Source of the DNA: Cordilura impudica
Taxonomy: Eukaryota > Arthropoda > Insecta > Diptera > Scathophagidae
Length of the DNA stretch: 64,000 bases
Assembly: GCA_963682025.1 (NCBI GenBank)
Contig: OY821517.1
Coordinates: 293,647,670 to 293,711,669 of the forward strand
Direction: 5' to 3'
Below, piece after piece: positions 10,932 to 21,146 of the stretch; the stretch's first letter is position 1, and every line of letters begins with the position of its first letter. The notes beneath the pieces were generated by a model. The model worked only from the letters and a program-made list of their open reading frames with translations, ran no database searches and had not been told where the DNA came from. The translations under genes were made by a program, and so were the position numbers.

Positions 10932-13900
10932 GTAAGTTGAGATCTGTATTTGTATTTGTATTCGTATTCTAAATGATAAAATCTATATTTATAAAACATG
11001 ATTAAATCGTAGTTTAAAAGATGACAGACACAGTTTTACCACCAACCACAATAGAAACATCTATTTTTGTTATCAGTGCAAAAGAAGCAAAAAATAATTA
11101 GATAAAATAAAATTGTCAAAATGACGGTTGAATATAAACATTGAAGTGATGATGTCGGCATCATTGGTATTTCTATTTTATCCAGAGTCGATGACAAAAT
11201 TATTAATTTCCAAAAATGAGACTTGAAAAAAAATTAGTGTGTTAAATGTATTTTTATGGAACCCGTTACTAAATTTAATGAAATATATTGCCAAATAAAT
11301 ATATTGTATAAGAAATTTTAATTGATTTTCTTTAACAAACAAAATATTTATATGTTTAATTTCAGAACAACAAAATCAGATGTTTTACTCCATATTATTT
11401 CAATGATACCAACAAATATCGTTTTGTGCCACTAGATTGTTTTTGGGATAAAACGTTTCCATTGTTTTTAAAATATGGTAAGATATTTTTTTTTTCTTTT
11501 TTTAGTTATTTGAGAGATGAAAGGTTTCCAATATAAAATGTTAAGCTCTTCCGGATTTCTGAGATAATTTTAAACAAAACTGTTTTATTAAAACACTAAG
11601 CATTATAATCTGGTCTATCTATAATATTAATATACAAGGCGATTTCTTGTGACCAATGTAAGTTTCACAGTTTTACCCGTATTTTGACAAAAAATTTATC
11701 ATTTGAAAAGTATTTCTTTTTAGCTGTTACCCAGATTTACAGATTTTCATCGTCTGGAATATTTTTTTGGAGTTATGATTGTTTAGAGATGCTACTAACA
11801 CATATGTACATAAAATTATACAATACTATGTGTGTGTTTATTAAATTAGTTAATGTGTTTGTGTTAATGTGTTGAGTTTGTTTTCTTCATTTAAAATGAG
11901 TTAAATTGTGAAGCATACCTTTAGGGTCTTTATTAAATGAAAAAATAAAATTTCCCAAAATTTGCACTCGAATTTCGAGTGCTGGAATCTGCTAGTCTTG
12001 ATTAGTGGGCTTAGCACGTCCCATAAAAAGTAAATATCTACACCTTTTCCAATTTTATTTCGGAAAAAATTCAATTGATTTTCAGAAATAACAACGTGAC
12101 CCTGACTGGACTTGAACAAGACCATATGCGCATGAAAGTAGAGATCATATTTAGTAAAACTACGTTCTCAGTTTTTCATTTTCTGTTTCTTCCTCCCTTT
12201 TTAAGGTCTTTAGAGTTTTAAGGATACAAAATTTTCTAAAAATTTATTTAAATATTTCTACCCATTAGTTTATGTCAATATGGGTATCAAATGAAAGAGG
12301 ACAATCTCTAGAAATGAAAACCATTATTTGTTTTCGTTTTTCAGGATTGAAAATTGTAAATAATGTCCTTTGAAATTTTTATCCTTTCATATCCTTGAGA
12401 ATTTCGAATTTATTTTTCTCAAAAAATATTAGCTGAAACCACATACTTAAATTTTGTTTAGCTTTATTTATTTAGCCTTAACAAGAAATCATATTATTAG
12501 TCTAATGAAAAATACTGGGCAGTACATGTTGGACTTGAACAGTACCACATGCATGTGAAACTAGAGATCGTATATCCAAAAACTGTATACTCAGTTTTCC
12601 ATTTTTTGATATTTTCACATTTTTAAAGGCCTTCAAAATTTTAGGGATATAAAAGTTTCTAAAAATTAATTTAAATATTCCCATCCATATGTCAATATGA
12701 TTTATCGGAACGAAAATTTTTTAAAACAGTACTTTAAAATGTAAATCTGTTCAATCGCTACCGAAATTTTTCGATCGAAATTATTTTTTTATTTTTCAAT
12801 TTTACTCTGTCACAGTAAATGAATTATGGCCCCTGGGTTAAGAGTAAAAGTGAAACGAGGGCTGATGTTTGTCCTGTTTGTTTTTGAAATACATTTAATA
12901 TTTTCTGAAATTCATTTGATACTTTCTGCAATACAATTGTAACTTTCTGAAAATTAATTAATATTTTCTGAAATACGATATAATGTTTCTGGAAATAAAT
13001 TGAGATTTTCTGAAATATAATCGGATAAACTGTAGAGTGCTATGATAGCAATAGTCTTGAAACTTTGTGTCAGTCCATAAGTTATTAATGGGAATAGACG
13101 TACCTAAAGTGGGCGGGATCGTACCAGTGGACGGGACAAAAGTCATACAAAGTAAAATATAAGAAGTGCTATGAGAGTTTTGAAATTTTGTGAGGTTGTG
13201 GGATTCTAATGTTAAATATGGGCGGGATCGAACTAATGGGCATAATTGTTCTAGTACGAATATTATGTATAATGTCATTTTGATGATTTATTTAGAAATT
13301 ATAGGGTTTAAGATCAAATGTTTTTACTTTTGCTTCAAAAATTGAACTATATTCTGCAAGACAGGTGTATAACTTGGGATTCGCTGGTTAAATTAGAATG
13401 TTCATATTTTTGTTCAAATTGTTTAATTTAAAAATTTAATTTTAAATTTTTCATATTTAATTTAAGATATTTTGAATTCAATTTAATAATATTTAATATT
13501 TCAAAATGTAGTTTAAAATATAAAATTATGTAGGAAATCAGCTAAATTGAAAAAATGTCCGTTCGTTCGACCAACTCGTATGAATTGTATAATTCTAGTA
13601 TTCTTCTCTTTGAAGCATTTGATTAAGCTTGGGTTAACGGACAGAAAGATTGTTCGGAAGTACCCTGCCGGAAAAGTCATAGGGCCCGTAATTTATTTTA
13701 AATTAGCCGCTTGTGATATGTCTAGGATTAGTTCTGTTAAAGGCCATAAGCTTAGGACATTGTCATGTAAGAGTGAGAGGCCCTAAGAGCGGTTCGTATT
13801 ACTTTTTTCAAAATATTTGTCTTCAATTAATAAAAACTAGCAGATCCCCGCCCTCGAAATTCGAGTGCAAATTCTTGAAATTTTATTTTTTCATTTAATA

Positions 13901-16900
13901 AATTATTTCATAAAACCCTAAAGGTATGCTAATCAATTTAAGCCAATTCACAATTCAACACCATATCAATATCGATTGCGTTATTGGTTTATGTCCAAAA
14001 TTATTTTTCAATTCAACACAATTATTATTGTGATTGAAGAAAACAAATTTTTTTTTTTTTTTTTTTTTGTAAACACATTAACATATTTAATAAACACACA
14101 CATAGCATTATATAATTTTATGTATGTGTTAGTAGCAACTTTAAATGAGTAAAACTAAAAAAAAAAAATCTTCCAGAGGGTGCAAATCTGTAAATCTGGT
14201 GGAGAGCTAAAAAGAAATACCTTTCAAATGAGATATGTTTGGTCAAAATTGGGAGAAAACTGTGGAACAAAACAGCGGTTACAAGAAATCGCCTTTCCTA
14301 TTAATATTATAGATCTGTATATTATCTAGATCTGTATATTATCTATAATATTAATAGGAAAGGCGATTTCTTGTGACCGATGTTTTGTTCCACAGTTTTC
14401 TCCCAATTTTGACCAAACGTATCTCATATTATATATATTATCATATCTGTATATTATCTATAATATTAATAGGCAAGGCGATTTCTTGTTACCGATGCTA
14501 CTGTGTCAATTTTATACATATTTTTACCACACATGCCTCATTTCTTTTTAGCTGTCCACCAGATTTACAGATTTTTAAATTTTTTTTGGAGTAAACTGCA
14601 TTTAAAGTTGCTACTAACACATACATATAATTATATGTGTGTTTATTAAATTTGTTAATGTGTTTGTAATAAAAATGAGTTTGTTTTTTTTTTTGTGTTG
14701 ATTTGTGAATTGGCTATAATTGATTAGCATACCTTAAGGGTTTTTATTTAATGAAAAAAATTAAATTTCCTAGAATTTGCACTCGAATTTCGTGGGTTGG
14801 AATCTGCTAGTAATTTATAATATACTTAACTAAAATATGACCAAAATATGCATAGAATGAAACATGTATTGCCATTAAAAGTAATTCTTGACATAGAAAA
14901 GCACACGGATTGAAGACATATTACATCTTATGCGAAGAAAAATTATTCCATAAGATCTTTGGAAATACCTAGTAATTCAATTGAAGAACATTATATATCT
15001 ATCAGCACAAAAACTGTCCACCACAGACTACCTCATTGGCCATTTTCATTGGATTTAGCCCCCCCATGTGACTATTTTCTATTTCTAAACCTTAAGAAAT
15101 GGCTCGACGGAAATAGATTTAGCTCCAACGATGAAAATCATTGATCAAACAAATGCGTATTTCAAGGACCTTGAAAATCCAATTAATATAAAACTCAAAT
15201 TCGCTAGAAAGTATTAAAAAAATATATATTTTCATTTATAAAACTGAAGTAATGAATCAATATACAATCGGATTTGATCTGTCGGGAACAAAATAGCGTT
15301 TTCAAAGCAAGACTTCAATCCTCGATAACTTTAAAACTGTCACACATGTTTAAGGGTGTATGAAAAGGAGTGTGGATTTAAATACATAGCTTGAGCTAGG
15401 ACCAATCGTTAATGATTTAAAAAAAAAAAAATAAATATGAGTTTTTACAAGCATATTTTGGAGTTTCATTTCATACTTTTTACTTTAAAATATTTGTGTT
15501 TAAATGGATTTTAATGCATATGGATCCTAAGCACACCTCTTCTGGCATGGTCGCCATATAAAATAAATTTCAATCTGATTTAGGAAATGATATTGAACAG
15601 CTCGTACAGTGAAAATAAGCAATAAATCTGTCTGATAGTATTTATGTGATAGGTGTGCTAATAGGTGGCCAACACTGTACATGATCTCGAACCTAACAAA
15701 ATAAAAAAAATTTAATTTGAAAATTTATTTGAATTTAATAAATAAGTAAATTAAAATGAAATTTTTAAAAGCACAGTCCTTTGCCAACACTGTCCCAGCA
15801 CTGCACACAAAACTTTAATATTTATGTATTTTTTTTCTTTCTTTTTTTATTGCAGATTCAGCTTATATTGTTTCGATATTATTTTTAACACTAACTTTGC
15901 TCATCTATGTGTCCATTAGGGAATTGAGAACGAAATTAGCGGGTAAAATATTAATATTTTACTTAGTAAGCATGATCTTCTCGAAAATATTAGTGACTGC
16001 CGTACATATAATGCTGGAAAGTTCGATAGATTTTCAATATCCCATATATGTTTTTATGTGTAAGTTAACAAAGGAAAAATTTCGGAAAAACAAATTTAAA
16101 AAAATTTGTTTGAGTTCAAGTTTTCTTTTTGAATTAAGTTCATTAATACTATTGATAGTCGTTCAGACATCCTTCAATTAAAATTAAAAATAAAATATAT
16201 ATTCCAAATAATTTCTTTAGAAATTCAACACATTTATTAAAAATTTTTGTATATGAAATATAACAAAAAAAAAATGTATATGTGACAGGGAAAGTTTAAA
16301 GGGACCTATGGATCGAAAAAATCGATTTTTACTTTTTTGGTGATTCTTATAGCAAACTCTTTCTAATGCAACAAACCGCAGCTTTCTAACTGCATTAGTT
16401 TTGTTATAAATTAGCTTCAAAGTAGACACTTTTGATAAAAAAAAAAAAAAGTAAAAAAGAATCCGATGTGACAAACTTTTCTGCAATTGGTCTAATTTGC
16501 TTGGAACTCGTCATTCAGGGGTTTTCTGGGTCGCTGATTACGAATCTGCTATTGGATCTAAAAATCCAAAATGTCGGATGGCGATTTTTTTTTTTTTTTT
16601 TTTATTCACCAGATTTGTTTTAAAATCGTTACTCAAAGGTTTTTGCGGTCGCTGATTATGAATTGAAAGTCAGATTTTTTAAATTAAAAAAAAAAACGGA
16701 TCCAATTTGGCGGATTAGTTGTTAAAAAATTTATCGGAATAGCTTTTGAAAAATTAAGATGGATGATTATAATAGATATATATCCGATGTTCTTAATAAA
16801 ACCAACAAAAATAGTCCGCCATATTAGATCTGCCATTTTGAAATTTTTAAATTTAATACCAGATTCGTAATCAGCGACCCAGAAAACCACGTGTAATGAG

Positions 16901-19172
16901 TTTCAAGCTAAAAAAAAAAACCGTTCAGGCACATCGAAATCAACTTGTTAACTTCATTTTCTCCAAAACTTATTTTCTGACTTATTTCCGTGTCACATAT
17001 GCTAAAATTAAAAATATATTCAAAATTTATATAAAAAAAAATTAAATTGTAAGGGCCGTATGCAAAAAAAATTAAAGTGTACTTCAAGTAGACTTTATTG
17101 TATGTTTTTCCTACAAAATTTGTTGAAAGTCTACTTGAAGTACACTTAAATTTTTTTGCATACACCCTTACCATAAAAAATATATATTTTATTTATATTA
17201 TTTTATTTTTACTTTTTCTATCAAAAGGTTTTTTTTTTTTTTAATATCAAACTTTTTTTTAGGTTTTTTACATTATTACATATTCATGTCGATATTTTTA
17301 TGGCTGAATATCTTGGGATATGATGCTTGGATCATTTTGAAAAAGACCAATATTGAATTTGATTCAAATAAATATCAAAGACGAATATATTTCTATTCCT
17401 GTTATGTTTGGACAATTGCTTCAGTACCAACCGTCATAGCCTTATGGAGAAAATATTCTGCGATAATATTTCATTGCAAAAGATTATCGCATGTAGAATC
17501 CTGTTTAACGGTTTTTTGTAAGTAAGCTTTTTTTATATAAATGTAGCAACAGTGGCAACTAACAAATATATAAAAAAACAAGTAAGAAAATTAAAGTCGG
17601 TCTAGACCGACTATATGATACCCTATACCATGGTTTAGAGACCCTATCTTTCGGTCCAACTACTTCGATATAGAAAATAAGCATAAACCAAATTTGAGTG
17701 CGATTTTTATTAATTTTTTTGGCTGCAGATATGAAAAAGTTCATATCGGATGCTATATCTATAAAGGGACTAGGTCCAAAAATGGACCGATCCTGATCAT
17801 GTTTGGTAAAGTCTCTTGTATTTTGCAAAAATATGTACAAACAAAATTTGAGAAGAATCAGTGCAATATTTTTGTTTTTTAATAGATTTAACTGAAGATC
17901 GGGAAGCAGCTCTATATGGGGTCAAAGGGATCATTTTTGGACTACTCATTAGTGGATGTAATGAACGCATACAAACCCAATTTGAGTAAGATCTATATGA
18001 CAATTTGGATCTTATGGCAATTTATGTCAATTTCATATGGGTAATTTGTATGGGGGCTAGGTCTGAACATGGACCGATTCTCACCAATTTCAATAGCGTT
18101 CATCCCATGGCCGATAAAAGCTTATATACCAAATTTCATCAAAATATATTCATATTTGCGACCTGCAGTTTGATTACAAGCTTTACATGGACACACAGAC
18201 GGACGGACGGACGGACGGACATTGTTAAATCAACTCAGAAAGTGATTCTGATTCGATCGGTATAATTAAAGATGGGTCTGGGTCAAATATTGTTGGTTGT
18301 TACAAACAGCAGCACAAAGTCATTATACCCAAACCACATAGTGGTATAGGGTATAAATATTCCTTGAAACAATTTTCGTAACACTTTTGCATTTCTCGAG
18401 ATCCCTAAAGTGTTGCAACAGTTTATTTACTACATTATTATGATTAAGTTTTTGCTTAAAAAACATGAATAAAGGTGAGATAATGTAATGTATCAAAAAG
18501 AAACTTAAATGAAAAATGATTGTACAAAAGTTTTGTATTTCGCAAGAGTGAGTGTTGAGGAATAATCGTTTTACAATAATGAATTTTTGCAATGTTGCAA
18601 TGTTGCCCTTATTAACATAAATAGTCTACAGGCAAATATTCTAATTTTAAATTTACTGTTTAATTTATTAGATGCAGAATTGAAAGCCATTAGCCTCATT
18701 ATGTTTATAATGATTTTTGTTATATTAATATTGAACATAGTTATATTTACACATTTATCAATTATGATATACAAAATACGTTACGATGTGGCCGTCATGA
18801 CGCAAAGACAACTATTTTTAAAAAATAAGTAAGTATTGGGAGAACTCTTTGAAATGTTTTAATTAATTTTCTTTGTTTCTTTTCTTTTCAAGTGCCACCC
18901 TTTTATTACGTTTATCTATTGTGATGGGCATTCCATGGACTTTAATTATATTGTTGCATTTTATAAAATATTCAAGCTTCTTATTTAAGTTGATATATGT
19001 TTCTAATTTCGTACAAAGTTTTTTTATATTTATAGTGCTAATTGTTAAAGAAAACGTTTTGAATATATTGAGAAGAAGGTATGATTGATTCAGTGACATT
19101 TATAATTAAAATTATTTTAAATACCAAAGTTTAACTTTCAGATCATGCTGCTTTAATATTACCGAAGTATAG
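10578..19172 (+). CDS. Methuselah-like G protein-coupled receptor (seven-exon model)
   Basis: Exons 10578-10931, 11366-11477, 15856-16059, 17263-17517, 18672-18828, 18893-19078 and 19142-19172 sum to 1299 nt: 432 codons plus TAG. Every junction has GT...AG and agreeing phase. Residues 1-22 look like a signal peptide. The ectodomain (about 23-156) starts with a CC pair (44-45) and further cysteines at 58, 98, 124 and 143, as in the methuselah family. Seven hydrophobic segments lie near 157-176, 186-206, 221-241, 270-290, 312-338, 363-387 and 393-415. Conserved family-type motifs include FLWLNILGYDAW (TM3) and LRLSIVMGIPW (TM6). The ectodomain is shorter than the roughly 190 residues usual for the founding members; an exon could be missed in the 4.4 kb second intron. 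The cytoplasmic tail is also very short (RRRSCCFNITEV). Ligand and G protein cannot be read from sequence. Family assignment is firm; orthology is not. Confidence 0.88.
11366..11477 (+). CDS. Receptor exon 2: end of ectodomain
   Basis: Acceptor TTTAATTTCAG|AACAAC, donor TATG|GTAAGA. Encodes NNKIRCFTPYYFNDTNKYRF and VPLDCFWDKTFPLFLKY. Too short to show up as a stand-alone long frame; found by phase and splice signals. Confidence 0.8.
11618..11995 (+). mobile_element. Family B non-autonomous Helitron, copy B3
   Basis: A^TCTATAATATTAATATAC start. Hairpin GCACTCGAATTTCGAGTGC (9-bp perfect stem, 1-nt loop) and GGAATCTGCTAG^T end. The best preserved 3' end in the window. Confidence 0.9.
12098..12707 (+). 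repeat. Diverged direct repeat pair (about 190 bp each)
   Basis: About 12098-12293 and 12528-12707 share GGACTTGAACA-GACCA/CAT, then GAGATC and CTCAGTTTTCCATTTT, then GATAC/TAAAA-TTTTCTAAAAAT, then ATTTAAATATT and TATGTCAATATG in the same order. They look like two copies of one interspersed repeat. No termini were recognised. Confidence 0.6.
13030..13290 (+). repeat. Family D degenerate tandem array
   Basis: Two units carrying AGTCTTGAAACTTTGTG / AGTTTTGAAATTTTGTG, TTATTAATG / TTCTAATG and GGGCGGGATCG. Same unit as in 4778-5253 and 36410-36680. Confidence 0.55.
13837..14313 (-). mobile_element. Family B Helitron, copy B4
   Basis: Reverse orientation: left edge A|CTAGCAGATCCCCGCCC, hairpin CTCGAAATTCGAG, right edge CCTATTAATATTATAGA|T. 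Full-length and larger than other copies because of a poly-T tract near 14050. Confidence 0.88.
14342..14430 (+). mobile_element. Family B Helitron, copy B5 (5' fragment)
   Basis: Begins A^TCTATAATATTAATAGG and breaks off after GACCAAACGTATCTCATA. It faces the 5' end of copy B4 head to head, separated by 28 bp containing two copies of ATCTGTATATTATCTA-type sequence. Confidence 0.8.
14457..14810 (+). mobile_element. Family B Helitron, copy B6
   Basis: Begins A^TCTATAATATTAATAGG and ends GGAATCTGCTAG^T. The 3' hairpin is weakened (right arm TTTCGTGGGT). Confidence 0.88.
15010..15215 (+). pseudogene. Mariner transposase C-terminal fragment
   Basis: Encodes LPHWPFSLDLAPPCDYFLFL followed by NLKKWLDGNRF, the third-aspartate block of mariner transposases (SPDLAPSDYFLF type). 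Frame is lost after 15144. A relative in reverse is at 45461-45830. Confidence 0.75.
15856..16059 (+). CDS. Receptor exon 3: TM1 and TM2
   Basis: Acceptor TTTTTTTATTGCAG|AT, donor ATGT|GTAAGT. Enters and leaves in phase 1. Encodes two hydrophobic helices with the family-like linker IRELRTKLAGKILIFYLVSM. Confidence 0.88.
16500..16906. repeat. Foldback repeat in receptor intron 3
   Basis: GGTTTTCTGGGTCGCTGATT plus ACGAATCTG occurs forward at about 16522 and inverted at about 16890, with a third, diverged forward unit at about 16638 (GGTCGCTGATTATGAATTG). The flanking TTGGAACTCGT / TTGAAACTCAT also matches, so the arms are about 90 bp. Probably a non-autonomous element. Confidence 0.6.
17049..17171. 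repeat. 123-bp hairpin with about 48-bp arms
   Basis: GTAAGGGCCGTATGCAAAAA with AAGTGTACTTCAAGTAGACT in the left arm is mirrored almost perfectly in the right arm (AGTCTACTTGAAGTACACTT then TTTTTGCATACACCCTTAC). The loop is about 25 nt. It could be a tiny MITE or a transcribed hairpin; it lies in the sense strand of receptor intron 3. Confidence 0.8.
17263..17517 (+). CDS. Receptor exon 4: TM3 and TM4
   Basis: Acceptor CTTTTTTTTAG|GT, donor TTTT|GTAAGT. Phase 1 to phase 1. Encodes YIFMSIFLWLNILGYDAW and RRIYFYSCYVWTIASVPTVI, matching the TM3 and TM4 pattern of methuselah receptors. Confidence 0.88.
17578..18357 (+). mobile_element. Family A DINE-like repeat, copy A3 (full length)
   Basis: Starts ACAAGTAAGAAAATTAAAG, carries the 20-nt palindrome TAGTCGGTCTAGACCGACTA almost exactly (AAGTCGG variant), a (GGAC)n tract at about 18196-18218, and ends CACATAGTGGTATAGGGTAT. 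Lies in receptor intron 4. Confidence 0.92.
18672..18828 (+). CDS. Receptor exon 5: TM5
   Basis: Acceptor TAATTTATTAG|AT, donor AATAA|GTAAGT. Phase 1 to phase 2. Hydrophobic run ISLIMFIMIFVILILNIVIF followed by a basic intracellular segment. Confidence 0.85.
18893..19078 (+). CDS. Receptor exon 6: TM6 and TM7
   Basis: Acceptor TTCTTTTCAAG|TGCC, donor AGAAG|GTATGA, phase 2 at both ends. LLLRLSIVMGIPWTLIILLH is the most diagnostic block for the family; TM7 follows (FVQSFFIFIVLIVKENV). Confidence 0.9.
19142..19172 (+). CDS. Receptor exon 7: terminal codons and stop
   Basis: Acceptor TTTAACTTTCAG|ATCATG. Ten residues, then TAG at 19170. Very short tail; an alternative is that exon 6 reads through its donor to a stop at TGA 19085-19087. 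Confidence 0.7.
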
Positions 19173-19332
19173 AGGCCAGAGACTTAGTAAAAAAAAAATA
19201 TTAATATTAATATTAATTTTAAACCTACATATACATTTTTTAAACAGTTAAAAACGATTTGTAACCTATAATGTGCTGATTAAGTTTTTATCAAATATTT
19301 AAAACTTTGCTTAGGATTTGAACAGTATAACG

Positions 19333-19338
19333 AATAAA
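19333..19338 (+). terminator. Candidate polyadenylation signal of the receptor gene
   Basis: AATAAA 161 nt after the stop codon. AATAAA is common in such AT-rich DNA, so this is only a candidate. Confidence 0.4.
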
Positions 19339-19442
19339 ACACGTTAATTTTGTGTTGATTAAGTTTAAGCTAAAAACGGTTGGTTGAATGTTGTATATTT
19401 TTTTTTTTTTTTTAATAGTAAGCAATTTAAATAATTCATATT

Positions 19443-19830
19443 TATACCCTATACAATTCTGTGATCAATGTATAATGAGTTTGTGCGAATGTCCGTCTGT
19501 CTGTCCGTCCGTCTGTCTGTGTATCCATGTCAGCCTTCTAATCAAACCACAGACTGCAAATTTGAATATATTTCGATAAAATTGTGTATAAAAGCTTTTA
19601 TCGGCCATAGGACGATCGCTATTGAAATTGGTGAAAATCGCTTTATGTTCAGACCTAGTGGGAGACACAAATGAATCTTATGAGATCGACTTAAAGATTT
19701 AGATTATTACAAAGATCTCGGTCAAATTTGGTGTATATGTGTTTTTTACACCCATAAAGGACCGTAGTCCTCATCTTTCCGATATTCACTAAAATCTATC
19801 AAAAAATACAAAAATATTTAACAGAGGGTA
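19443..19830 (-). mobile_element. Family A DINE-like repeat, copy A4 (truncated)
   Basis: Reverse copy: ATACCCTATACA at left, (GTCC)n microsatellite GTCTGTCTGTCCGTCCGTCT at about 19492, then TGTTCAGACCTAG and the TTTTTGATAGATTT segment. The 5' palindrome end is missing. Confidence 0.8.
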
Positions 19831-21146
19831 CGTTCGTAAATGCATTAAATTTCTGCATCATTGCGGTAGTTATGCCAAGTTTTGTTGCTGATGCGTGATC
19901 AGCTGTTGCAGATGCTTTGTTACTGCTCAACAATGATATATGAATGATGATATGAATTTTCGCGGTTCTCTCCTAAGACAAAGTCAAAAATTTTGAGTAC
20001 TTTTTTAATTTTCTTTGACTAAAATCCTCTTATATGAAATATTTATCGTAATAAAATATTTTTGCTTGTATTTACAAGAGTGCATATTATGCAGCAGCAA
20101 CAACTAATGAGTTCTTACTTTGTAATATACTGTTTATAAATATTTTAGAAATCGCAGTGGAAAAATATAAAAATATTATCTAATCTGCTTTTATAATTAT
20201 TGGCACAACGAGTAACGCGAAGCTTCTCATTTGAAAAGAACTGAACACTGTTTTTAATTTCAGAGAAAATTTATAAATTTGTTTGGTTTTTAAGAAAAAC
20301 TAAAAACAAGAAAGTAAAATCAATGAACATTTTAAAATCATACAAATAAGAAATATATAAATTCCAGGGGAATTAATATCAACGCAATAAAATGTTTTAA
20401 CAATTTACAAAAATATACATATATACTTATGTATATACATAAATATATATAAATATATATATATAAAGAATTTATGGAAAGATTTACATTAAATAGGTTA
20501 AAATTTAAAAACAAATATAATGATATAAAATAAAGTATACAACATTTAAATAATAAAAGTTTTAATAAATATATTTTTCTTACTTAAACATACAGTTACT
20601 TAAACAATTGAGCGAACATTTCAGTGTAATTATTAAAAACTCTTTATAGAAGTAAAAAAAAAATTTTTTTTCAACAGAAAAAAGTTTCTAGTTTTAGTTA
20701 GTTCAAAAAGTTCATAGTTCATTGATAGTTTAAACTGCAAGAAATATACTGGAGTATAATGAATTTTTAAAAGAGAAACTTCATGAAATATTTTTTTTCA
20801 TTGACAGAAATATCCTTAGAATCTGATAGTCGTCGATTTAAATTTTTTCGAAGAAATTTGCACAAAAAAGTTATTCTGCAAGTGAAATATTTTCAAGAAA
20901 GTCGTAAACAATTTCTAATTGGAATACATTTTTATTGAATGTTATTAAACGAAAGACGTAAGCTCAATTGTTGTAGTCAATGTAAGTCGTTGTTCTGTTC
21001 GTAAACAAAACAAATACAGAAAACAAACAAACGTTATTTGGTCTCAGGCACACTTTTTTAAACTCAAAAAACAATAATTTATATATAAGGAGAGAGAAAG
21101 AGAGAGAGAGAGAGAACTTGGAAAGAACTTCGAACTGTTGACTTAC
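19831..21146. other. AT-rich intronic stretch without genes
   Basis: No coding frame or known repeat recognised. TA-rich at 20400-20470. A (GA)n run at 21089-21115 lies 31 nt past the donor of the large - strand gene (on its intron side). Confidence 0.5.
21089..21115. repeat. (GA)n microsatellite
   Basis: GGAGAGAGAAAGAGAGAGAG and continuing. On the - strand this is a CT-rich run just downstream of the GTAAGT donor at 21146-21141. Confidence 0.9.

Larger units (their letters stand above)
11478..15855 (+). other. Receptor intron 2, repeat-filled
   Basis: This 4.4 kb intron has grown by insertion. It holds family B Helitron copies at 11618, 13837, 14342 and 14457, a direct repeat pair at 12098/12528, a family D array at about 13030 and a mariner fragment at about 15010. 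A small missed coding exon for the ectodomain could hide here, but none was recognised. Confidence 0.7.
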
